The translations under genes and the position numbers were made by a program. Source: Mameliella sp. CS4 (GTDB lineage: Bacteria; Pseudomonadota; Alphaproteobacteria; Rhodobacterales; Rhodobacteraceae). Taken from it: a DNA stretch of 37,599 nucleotides. This document shows, piece after piece, positions 13,962-21,147 of this stretch. Location: contig NZ_JAHXRQ010000036.1 in the NCBI RefSeq assembly GCF_019392335.1, forward strand, positions 1-37,599, read 5' to 3'. Positions within the stretch are counted from its first letter, which is position 1. Each line of letters opens with the position of its first letter. Below the pieces are notes generated by a model. The model saw only the letters and a program-made list of their open reading frames with translations, made no database searches and was not told the DNA's origin.

Positions 13962-15551
13962 TCAGAGCATCGCCTGCGTCATCCGGATCAGCGTCGGCCC
14001 CTCCGCCTCGAAGGCCGTCGTCACCGCCCGCTGCAGCCCGGCAAGGCTCGCCGGCTCTACCGCCGCCGCCCCGTAGGCCCGCGCCAGGGCAAGAAAATCC
14101 GGGTTGCGCGCCACCACGGCGTTGGGTTCGATCTGGGCACTCACCATGTTTTCGCGGATCTCCCCCAGCGCGCCGTTGTCCCAGACCAGGATCGGCAGCG
14201 GCAGCCCCAGTTCCACCGCTGTTCCCAGTTCGGGCAGCGTGTACTGCAACCCGTAATCCCCCAGGATCGCACAGATCGGCAACCCGGGTCGGCCCACCGC
14301 GCCACCGATGGCGGCCGGCAGCGCATAGCCCAGAGTGCCGAAGCCGCTGGGATGATGCCAGTGACCGGGCCGCGGCATGTCCCAGACTTCCAGCGCTCCA
14401 TAGGCGAATTGGGTCATGTCGGAATAGATCATCGTCTCTGCCGGCATGACCGCCCGCAGCGCCTCTGACAGTTCCACGACGCCGGGCCGTTCCGCGCGGA
14501 CCTGCGCCCGCCAGCGCGCCCGCGCCGCCGCCACCTCTTCCGCCTGCCAGCAAGGCGGACGGTCATCGTTGCGCGCCGGGATGGCGATGGTCATTGCCCG
14601 GATCAGGGCCGCCGCATCCCCGATCAGGCCCAAGTCCCCTGCCCGCAGCCCGGACAACACCACCGGATCCAGATCCACCCGGATCATCCGCCCATTGTGG
14701 CCCAGGTCGTCGCGCCACAGATCGACCTCGGACAATTCCGTCCCCAAGGCCACCACAAGATCCGCCTGCGCGGCGACATCGGCACTCTCAGGCCGCGCCA
14801 GCGAGCTGCCAAAGAACAGAGGTTGATCCGCAGGCACGATCCCCCGGCCCGCATAGGTGACAAGGCTGGCCGCCCCGGTCTGCTGCAACAAGTCCGGCAC
14901 ATGAGCGGCCCCGGCGACCGCGCCGCCGCCAAAGACAAACAGCGGTTTCTCCGCCTCGCTCAGCGCGTCGATCACTGTGTAGATCTGGTCATGGGTCAGA
15001 TGCGGGCGCTCTGGCCGCAGGGGCGGTACCGGCGCGGGATCGGCGGGCGCCTCCAGCGCCGCAATCGGCATGTGCAGGGCCTTTGGCCGAGGCCGCGCGC
15101 TGGCAAACTCGCCCAGGGCCCGGTCAATCAGCGCGTAGACGGCCGCCGGCGTCGACGCCTCTTCCGACCAGTCGCAGACCGTGGCTCCCGCTGCGCGCTG
15201 GTCGCACATCTGGTGCAATTGCCCCCGCCGGGCCGCGGTTTCGTCCAGGCAGGAGGCCAGCGCCAGCACCGAGACGCTGTCGGAATAGGCCTGTCCCAGC
15301 GCCGTCATCGCATTCAGAAACCCCGGCCCCGTGATCAGGTAACAGACCCCGGGCCGCCCGGTCGCCCGCGCATAACCGTCGGCCATGAAGCCCGCGCCCT
15401 GCTCGTGTCGGGCCAGGACATGGGTGATCCCGGCCTCTTCGATGCCGCGATACATTTCGATATTGTGGACACCGGGGATGCCGAAGATCACCTCGACCCC
15501 GCGGGCCTTGAGAGCGTGGCTGACCTGTGCGCCAAGGGGTTTCGTCATCAT
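13962..15551 (-). CDS. Thiamine-diphosphate-dependent decarboxylase (acetolactate synthase-like)
   Basis: A 529-residue enzyme with the three domains of the acetolactate synthase/pyruvate oxidase superfamily. The N-terminal Pyr domain has GVEVIFGIPG and the activating Glu in LARHEQGAGFMADG; a central Rossmann-like domain (about 190-330) follows; the C-terminal PP domain has GDYGLQYTLPEL followed by VWDNGALG, which binds the diphosphate and Mg. It resembles proteins annotated as 5-guanidino-2-oxopentanoate decarboxylase, a step of arginine transaminase catabolism, but substrate cannot be read from sequence. The start overlaps the trkH stop by four bases (ATGA), so the two are translationally coupled; a second ATG follows at once. 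Confidence 0.85.
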   Translation of the reverse strand: MMTKPLGAQVSHALKARGVEVIFGIPGVHNIEMYRGIEEAGITHVLARHEQGAGFMADGYARATGRPGVCYLITGPGFLNAMTALGQAYSDSVSVLALASCLDETAARRGQLHQMCDQRAAGATVCDWSEEASTPAAVYALIDRALGEFASARPRPKALHMPIAALEAPADPAPVPPLRPERPHLTHDQIYTVIDALSEAEKPLFVFGGGAVAGAAHVPDLLQQTGAASLVTYAGRGIVPADQPLFFGSSLARPESADVAAQADLVVALGTELSEVDLWRDDLGHNGRMIRVDLDPVVLSGLRAGDLGLIGDAAALIRAMTIAIPARNDDRPPCWQAEEVAAARARWRAQVRAERPGVVELSEALRAVMPAETMIYSDMTQFAYGALEVWDMPRPGHWHHPSGFGTLGYALPAAIGGAVGRPGLPICAILGDYGLQYTLPELGTAVELGLPLPILVWDNGALGEIRENMVSAQIEPNAVVARNPDFLALARAYGAAAVEPASLAGLQRAVTTAFEAEGPTLIRMTQAML

Positions 15552-16996
15552 GCCCTCCAGAAGCCGATGGTAAAGAGTGCAAAGACCGCCAGGATCTCAA
15601 GCCGCCCCGCCAGCATGGCAAAGCTCAGTATCCATTTCGCCGTGTCGCTGAGGCTGGAAAAATTGCCCACCGGTCCAATTGTGTCGCCCAGTCCCGGCCC
15701 GATGTTGCCGATGGCGGTGGCCGCGCCGGACACCGAGGTGATGAAATCAAGGCCGGTCAGGCTGAGCGCCACGGACAGAACACCAAGCGACACCACGAAG
15801 AAGACAAAGAAGCTCATGACAGAGCTGAGAACGTCCGGTCCGACCGGGCGCCCCTGGTAACGCGGGACAAAGACCCCGTGCGGCGCGCGGATGCGGCGCA
15901 GCTGCACGCGGATAGAAGCAAAGAGCAGCTGGTAGCGGAAGATCTTGACCGAGCAGGCGGTGGACCCCGCGCAGCCCCCGATCAACCCGATGAAAAAGAA
16001 CATGGCGATCAGAAAAGGCCCCCAGGTCATGTAGTTGACGCTGGCATACCCGGTGCCCGAAATGATCGAAGTGATGTTGAACAGCGCCTCGCGCACGGCC
16101 TGTTCGGGATGATGTGGAAAGATCGACAGCAAGACAATCGAGGTGACGACCACCAAGGTCCCGATGATGGCAAGAAAGGTCACCACCTGGCTGTCGGACA
16201 ACAGCACGAACCGGTGTCCCGCGACCATCTGGACGTAGCGCACGAAAGGCAGCGCGGCGAGGATCATGAAGACCGAGGCGACATATTCCGCAGGCCCCGA
16301 AAAGGTGCCGAAACTGGCGTTGTAGTTGGAAAACCCGCCGGTCGAGACTGTGGTCATCGCATGCACCGTCGCGTCGAAGGCATTCATGCCGCACAGCAGA
16401 TAGCTTATCGTGCAGAACAGCGTCAGCGAGATGTAGATCGACGAGATCGAAGCAGAAATCTGGGTCGCGCGTGGCAGGATCTTGCCCATCGTGTCAAAGG
16501 CCTCGGACCGGAAGATCTGCATCCCACCAACCCGCAGTTCCGGCAGAAAAACCATCGCCACGACGATGATCCCGATCCCGCCCAGCCATTGCAGCAGGCC
16601 CCGCCACAGCAACAGCCCCTTGGGCAACCCGTCCAGGTCCGTCAGAACGGTGGAGCCTGTGGTGGTCAGGCCCGACATCGCCTCGAAGAAAGCATCGGTA
16701 TAGCTGACACCTGTGGCCCCCAGGACAAAGGGCAGTGCCCCGAAAACCGGCAGCGCAACCCAGACCCCCGTGGTCAGCAGGAATGTCTGCTGCAGGGTCA
16801 GCCCCTTCTTGACCGCGTTGGCGCAGGAAAGCGCCGTCAGCCCACCGGCCAGCATGGTGATGATTGCGCTTTCAAGGAAGACCGGCCATTCGCCCCGCCC
16901 CTCTGCCAGGTCGACAACGAGAGGCAGCAACATGCAGGCACCAAGGAAGGCGACCAGCAGGCCGATCACATAGGCGACGGGGCGGACATCGATCAT
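15548..16996 (-). CDS. trkH: TrkH-family potassium uptake protein
   Basis: A 482-residue inner-membrane protein with about 10 membrane helices and the four pore repeats of the Trk/Ktr/HKT superfamily. The filter segments are TTTGST, TVSTGGFS, ISGTGYAS and, more diverged, AIGNIGPGLG. It imports K+ with a TrkA-type partner, which is not in this window. It is upstream of and overlaps the thiamine-diphosphate enzyme gene, an unexpected pairing with no obvious functional link. Confidence 0.95.
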   Translation of the reverse strand: MIDVRPVAYVIGLLVAFLGACMLLPLVVDLAEGRGEWPVFLESAIITMLAGGLTALSCANAVKKGLTLQQTFLLTTGVWVALPVFGALPFVLGATGVSYTDAFFEAMSGLTTTGSTVLTDLDGLPKGLLLWRGLLQWLGGIGIIVVAMVFLPELRVGGMQIFRSEAFDTMGKILPRATQISASISSIYISLTLFCTISYLLCGMNAFDATVHAMTTVSTGGFSNYNASFGTFSGPAEYVASVFMILAALPFVRYVQMVAGHRFVLLSDSQVVTFLAIIGTLVVVTSIVLLSIFPHHPEQAVREALFNITSIISGTGYASVNYMTWGPFLIAMFFFIGLIGGCAGSTACSVKIFRYQLLFASIRVQLRRIRAPHGVFVPRYQGRPVGPDVLSSVMSFFVFFVVSLGVLSVALSLTGLDFITSVSGAATAIGNIGPGLGDTIGPVGNFSSLSDTAKWILSFAMLAGRLEILAVFALFTIGFWRA

Positions 16997-17066
16997 GAGA
17001 CGGAGCGTTGGCCCGCTGGTGCAGGACTGTCAAGCGCCCTCCGCACCCTTGCCGCAACGCCGTCCG

Positions 17067-17294
17067 TCAGGCGGCCAGCAGGTCGCGAAAAACGAAAGGC
17101 AGGATATCGTCACGCCCAATGCCCAGACCGGCCAGTTCCGCGTCCGAGGCGCATTCCAGGGCGATGATCTGGCGCAATCTGGCCCTGCGCAGCTGCCCCG
17201 GGTTCATCCCGAACCCCACTTCGGTCAGGAAGACGTCGATCCGGCTGTTGAGGGAACGGTGGCCCATCCCGATCTGAACATTGTCGCGTGTCAT
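17067..17294 (-). CDS. Small DUF1127-like protein
   Basis: A 75-residue protein. The segment ARLRQIIALECASDAELAGLGIGRDDI resembles the DUF1127 signature (DxELAxLGIxRxDI), but the Arg-rich part is weaker than in the protein at 8837. AAGG lies nine bases before the ATG. It is 70 bp upstream of trkH on the same strand and may be co-transcribed with it. Small proteins of this type are common in Rhodobacteraceae; function unknown. Confidence 0.75.
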   Translation of the reverse strand: MTRDNVQIGMGHRSLNSRIDVFLTEVGFGMNPGQLRRARLRQIIALECASDAELAGLGIGRDDILPFVFRDLLAA

Positions 17295-17414
17295 GACTGG
17301 AAACCTTATCCTGTATGGTCGGTTTCCTCCCTGCCGTTTACCCTCTCACAAAAGAGATGACCAAGCCATGAAGGCGCCGCACGTTGCCGTGAGGCGCCCT
17401 TCGCTGCACAAAGC

Positions 17415-17441
17415 GGCGGCAGGGCCGAAGGCCGTGCCGCC
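17415..17441 (-). terminator. Strong hairpin just after folE2
   Basis: GGCGGCA (17415-17421) pairs with TGCCGCC (17435-17441), with an inner GGCC/GGCC stem around GAA. It lies 8 bp past the folE2 stop in transcript order. Only a short T-rich stretch follows on the minus strand, so termination may be partial or Rho-aided. Confidence 0.5.
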
Positions 17442-17448
17442 TATTCGA

Positions 17449-18549
17449 TCAGCCGACGTGAAACAGGGTCGAGAACAGCTTGGGGTCCAGGCTTTCAGCC
17501 GCGAACAGGTCGCCCTCGGTCAGGACCGAGACGGCGTCATGGCTGTGCAAGCTCTCCTGGTGGCTGGCCACCACGCGATAATCCCCAACCCGCGGGTCAC
17601 CCTGCAGCTGTTCCGCAAACAGACGCGCGGCATCCTCGACAAAGATCGGGTTAGCCGCATTCAGCTCGGCAAAGGCCTGTTCGTCCTCGCGCTTGACCAT
17701 GACCTGGGTCTCGGTCGGGACGGCCCGGCGACACATGCCCACCACGTCCTCGAACCAGAGGCACTCACCCTCCTTCAACTCTACGGAAATGCGCGCGACC
17801 GAGCGTTGGGAATGCGGCGTGGCGAGTTGCCCCCGCGTCCGCCGCGCGTGCTCCGACAGTTCCAGTGAACAGGGACAGGTCGAGGAATAGACATAGTCGA
17901 GGTGCAGGACCTTGCGGCGCACCCCGTCCTGTTCCACCAGTTCCAGCGCGATGTCGTAATACTGGTAGCCCGACAGGCCCGACCGCAGGCTGTCCACCTT
18001 CATCGGAAAGGAAAACCGCATGTTGATGCGGGCATCAAAGCTTTCCAGGTCGGTCTTGTAGTCGTCCAGGGCCGCTTCGATCACCTCAAAGCTGAACGTC
18101 TTTTCCGCGTGGGCATAGAAGGACCGCATGATGCGGCTCATGTTGATGCCCTTCTTGTCCGCCTCAAGGCTGACCGTGCCCGTCACGCTGGTTTCCAGGT
18201 GAAGGTCGCCATTGTCCCGGGTGTGATACTGGATCGGCAGGCGAAAATTCGAAATGCCAACGTGCTGAATCGCACGGTTCGCCCCCCGAATCAGCGACGA
18301 CGGTCCATTTTGCAGGTCCGGCAGACCCGCCTTGTAGTCCGCATCGACGCTGAACCCGTCCGGATAGGCGCGCGACAGCGCCGGATAGGTATCCGGCGCC
18401 GAATCGGGTGCAAGACGGGCGACAAGGGGATCCAGCGCCTCGATCTCGGCGTCCTGGGCCTTCGAAGCCCAACGACGCAGCAGTTCAAGCGCTTCCGCCG
18501 CCTCTTCCTGGCTGGGCTTCCGATCGATTTCCGGTGTGTGGACGTTCAT
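17449..18549 (-). CDS. folE2: GTP cyclohydrolase FolE2 (type IB)
   Basis: A 366-residue enzyme that converts GTP to dihydroneopterin triphosphate, the first step of folate synthesis. The family signature is present around HLDYVYSSTCPCSLELSEHA (metal-binding Cys region) and near GMCRRAVPTETQVMVKREDEQAF. ATG 18549 is chosen over GTG 18555 because AAAGGGG lies directly against the GTG but six bases before the ATG. In several bacteria folE2 is a zinc-sparing substitute for folE under Zur control (known); a candidate operator lies upstream here. No folE is seen in this window. Confidence 0.95.
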   Translation of the reverse strand: MNVHTPEIDRKPSQEEAAEALELLRRWASKAQDAEIEALDPLVARLAPDSAPDTYPALSRAYPDGFSVDADYKAGLPDLQNGPSSLIRGANRAIQHVGISNFRLPIQYHTRDNGDLHLETSVTGTVSLEADKKGINMSRIMRSFYAHAEKTFSFEVIEAALDDYKTDLESFDARINMRFSFPMKVDSLRSGLSGYQYYDIALELVEQDGVRRKVLHLDYVYSSTCPCSLELSEHARRTRGQLATPHSQRSVARISVELKEGECLWFEDVVGMCRRAVPTETQVMVKREDEQAFAELNAANPIFVEDAARLFAEQLQGDPRVGDYRVVASHQESLHSHDAVSVLTEGDLFAAESLDPKLFSTLFHVG

Positions 18550-18587
18550 GGCCACCCCTTTCGAGCCTGTCTTCGACGCATAACCTA

Positions 18588-18608
18588 GGAATTGTTCTCA
18601 TCAATTCC
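18588..18608. promoter_or_regulatory. Inverted repeat upstream of folE2
   Basis: GGAATTG (18588-18594) and CAATTCC (18602-18608) are perfect inverted arms around a 7-bp centre, 39-59 bp upstream of the folE2 start in an AT-rich stretch. Position and symmetry fit an operator of a Fur/Zur-type or other dimeric repressor; the identity is not shown. Confidence 0.5.
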
Positions 18609-18670
18609 AATCTCGAAATAGTATACGTCGCAAAGCGGTGCCCGGATCACTCGCAGGCGGCACATGGCCA

Positions 18671-19864
18671 TCAGACCGCGTCGAGCGCCTGCAAAACGTC
18701 CTGCACAAGGTCCTCGGGGTCCTCGATGCCCACCGACAGCCGGATCATCCCGTCACCGATGCCCAAAGAGGCCCGTTGTTCAGGCTTCAGACGCTGGTGG
18801 GTGGTGGTGGCCGGATGAGTCGCGATGGATTTCGCGTCGCCCAGGTTGTTCGAAATGATGACCACCTGCAAAGCGTTCAGCAGGCGAAAGGCCGCCTCTT
18901 TGCCACCCGCGACCTCAAAGGAAACCAGCGTACCGCCCGCGCCCAACTGCTGCTGGGCCAGTTCGTTCTGCGGGTGGCTGGCATGGCCCGGATAGATCAT
19001 CCGCGAGATCTTGGGATGATCTGCCAGCGCTTCGGCCAGCGCCTCGGCACCCTCGGTCTGGGCCCGGACGCGCAGCTTCAGCGTCTCCAGCCCTTTCAGC
19101 ATCACCCAGGCGTTGAACGGGCTCATCGAACCGCCGGTGTGCTTCATGTAGGGTTCGACCACCCCACGGATATGCTCGCGCGTGCCAAGGATCACGCCCC
19201 CCAGGCAACGACCCTGGCCGTCGACATGCTTGGTCGTTGAATAGACAACGATGTCAGCGCCCTGCGCGATGGCCTTCGAATAGACCGGCGTCGAGAAAAC
19301 GTTGTCCACGATGACCTTGGCACCAACCTTGTGCGCCAGTTCCGCGACCCCGGCGATGTCCACCAGTTGCAGCGTCGGGTTCGACATGCTTTCGAAAAAC
19401 ACCGCCTTGGTGTCGGGGCGCAGCGCCGCTTGCCATTGCGACAGGTCCTCGCCATCGACGAATGTCACCTCAACCCCATAGCGCGTCAGCACCTCTTCGA
19501 GAACGTAGAGGCAGGACCCGAACAGCGCCCTGGCAGAGACGACGTGATCGCCGGCCCGCAGCATCGAAGTCAGCGCGCCGCTGACCGCCGCCATGCCGCT
19601 GGCGCAGGCAAACCCGTCCTCGGCCCCTTCCAGCAGCGCCATGCGCTCTTCGAACATGGCCACGGTGGGGTTGCCGTAGCGGGCATAGATGAATTCGTCC
19701 TCACCGGCCTTGAGAAAGCGCGCCTCGGCCGCCTCGGCGGTCTCGTAGACAAAGCCCTGCGTCAGGAAGATCGCTTCGCTGACTTCGCCCCACTGGCTGC
19801 GTTTGGTGCCGCCATGCACAAGGTTCGTCGCCTTGCCGCGCGCCTGTTTCTCTTCGATGCTCAT
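18671..19864 (-). CDS. metZ: O-succinylhomoserine sulfhydrylase
   Basis: A 397-residue PLP enzyme of the Cys/Met metabolism family that makes homocysteine from O-succinylhomoserine and sulfide. Seen: YARYGNPT, CASGMAAVS (PLP phosphate site), VIVDNVFSTP, and the PLP lysine in YSTTKHVDGQGR at about 210; the C-terminal part has HPATTTHQR. ATG 19864 is chosen with GGGAGTGG upstream and because a longer frame would run into the leader RNA. A SAM-II riboswitch and a hairpin with T-run precede it, which supports a methionine-pathway role and feedback by S-adenosylmethionine. Confidence 0.95.
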   Translation of the reverse strand: MSIEEKQARGKATNLVHGGTKRSQWGEVSEAIFLTQGFVYETAEAAEARFLKAGEDEFIYARYGNPTVAMFEERMALLEGAEDGFACASGMAAVSGALTSMLRAGDHVVSARALFGSCLYVLEEVLTRYGVEVTFVDGEDLSQWQAALRPDTKAVFFESMSNPTLQLVDIAGVAELAHKVGAKVIVDNVFSTPVYSKAIAQGADIVVYSTTKHVDGQGRCLGGVILGTREHIRGVVEPYMKHTGGSMSPFNAWVMLKGLETLKLRVRAQTEGAEALAEALADHPKISRMIYPGHASHPQNELAQQQLGAGGTLVSFEVAGGKEAAFRLLNALQVVIISNNLGDAKSIATHPATTTHQRLKPEQRASLGIGDGMIRLSVGIEDPEDLVQDVLQALDAV

Positions 19865-19879
19865 GGGTCCACTCCCAAC

Positions 19880-19916
19880 AAAAAAGCCCCGATCGCGGTC
19901 AAGCGAAAGGAGCCTT
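19880..19916 (-). terminator. Terminator-like hairpin in the metZ leader
   Basis: On the minus strand AAGGCTCC (19916-19909) can pair with GGGGCTTT (including two G-U pairs), and the sequence runs into six T (19885-19880). It lies between the riboswitch and the metZ ribosome site. This suggests attenuation in addition to the translational control usual for SAM-II. Confidence 0.5.
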
Positions 19917-19924
19917 CCGTCTGA

Positions 19925-19990
19925 CCTCTTTAGCGGAATTTCAAGGGCCGATGCCCTCTGTGGCCCGCAATCCGGTAACAAATCGCCACG
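19925..19990 (-). ncRNA. SAM-II riboswitch upstream of metZ
   Basis: Minus-strand order: P1 5' arm GTGGC (19989-19985), GATTTG, the conserved ACCG and ATTGC, P1 3' arm GCCAC, then AAATT that pairs back with GATTT to form the pseudoknot, and the conserved GCTAAAGAGG end (19934-19925). These are the hallmarks of the SAM-II (metA/SAM-alpha) class of alphaproteobacteria. An extra 5-bp hairpin AGGGC/GCCCT (19944-19957) is inserted between P1 and the pseudoknot strand. Confidence 0.85.
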
Positions 19991-19996
19991 GGCGTT

Positions 19997-20025
19997 GGCA
20001 TAGAGACGTTAAGATCACATTGCAA
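19997..20025 (-). promoter_or_regulatory. Putative metZ promoter
   Basis: On the minus strand TTGCAA (20025-20020) and TATGCC (20002-19997) are 17 bp apart. The start site predicted about 7 bp downstream falls at 19990, exactly at the riboswitch 5' end, which supports the call although the -10 is weak. Confidence 0.5.
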
Positions 20026-20111
20026 GGGCGTCACGACGATGTAACCCGTTCTTCACGATACCGTCGCAGCATTGGGTTAGGGCCACGCACAAGATGTAGT
20101 GGGACGCTGCC

Positions 20112-21026
20112 ATGCCAATGCTACGGATCACTGTCACCGAAAATGGGACTCGCCTGCATGGCGACGATGCCCCCGTGTTGCCCGCGCTCGCGGGTGCATT
20201 GGCAGCCGATACAGGGCCGGTCACGATCATGGTGCATGGCTACAAGTACCAGCCCGGCCACCCCGTGCATTGTCCGCATGCCTCGCTGATGTCCCCTGCC
20301 CCTCACGCCGAGGACCGCAGGGTCGTCAGTTGGCCCGCCCGCCTCGGCCTGCAGGATCGCGTCGCGATTTCCTTTGGCTGGCAGGCGCGCGGCTCGATCT
20401 GGGCGGCACACCGGCGCGCGGCCCTGGCCGGAGAGGCCCTGGCCGCGCTGGTGCGCGAGATCCGCCGCCTGGCCCCGCGGCGCCCGGTCAACGTGATCGC
20501 GCATTCGCTTGGTGCGCGCGTCGCTCTGGCGGCCGTGCGCGCGGGCGCCCCCGGCGCGATCACCCGAGCCGCGCTTTTGGCAGCGGCGGAATACGGCGAG
20601 GTTGCCCGCCGTACGCTGGACAGCGCAAAGGGCGGCCGGACACAGGTGCTGAACGTCACCAGCCGCGAAAACGACCTGTTCGATTTCCTGCTGGAACGGC
20701 TGGTGCCCCCGGCGCATCAAGGTGACCGCATGTTGGGACATGGTGGGGTGAACCTGCCGCACATGGTGACGCTGCAGCTTGACGATGCCCAAAGCCTTGC
20801 CGCGCTGCGCGGCCTGGGCTTTCCGATCGCGCCGCCGGACCGCCTGATCTGTCACTGGTCGCCTTACCTGCGAGAGGGTGTCTTTCCGCTCTACCGCGCC
20901 ATCCTGAGCGGCGACCTCACGCTTGACCGCTTGCGCGCGGTCCTGCCCACGGCTTGCGCCCCGCGCTGGTCGCGTCTGCGCCCACGGTTGCCGCGCCCCC
21001 AACCTCCGATGGTGCCCGCAGAGTAG
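20112..21026 (+). CDS. Alpha/beta hydrolase-fold protein
   Basis: A 304-residue protein. VTIMVHGYKYQPG holds an oxyanion-type HG motif and VIAHSLGARVAL the nucleophile elbow with the presumed catalytic serine; a conserved His may be in HGGVNLPHMV. No signal peptide. The basic C-terminal tail (about 270-304) is Arg/Pro-rich. Substrate unknown; esterase or lipase-like activity is inferred. It is divergent from metZ, with the riboswitch leader between them. Confidence 0.8.
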   Translation: MPMLRITVTENGTRLHGDDAPVLPALAGALAADTGPVTIMVHGYKYQPGHPVHCPHASLMSPAPHAEDRRVVSWPARLGLQDRVAISFGWQARGSIWAAHRRAALAGEALAALVREIRRLAPRRPVNVIAHSLGARVALAAVRAGAPGAITRAALLAAAEYGEVARRTLDSAKGGRTQVLNVTSRENDLFDFLLERLVPPAHQGDRMLGHGGVNLPHMVTLQLDDAQSLAALRGLGFPIAPPDRLICHWSPYLREGVFPLYRAILSGDLTLDRLRAVLPTACAPRWSRLRPRLPRPQPPMVPAE

Positions 21027-21147
21027 ACCAGCGCTGACCCACAGAGGGCAAACTGCCTGTATTGCAGGCAGATTTCACATGTCTCCGGTTGCCTCTTCGG
21101 CCTTCCCCGGCCCAATATGAGGGAGTGCCCAACCAGCGGAGAAGCGC

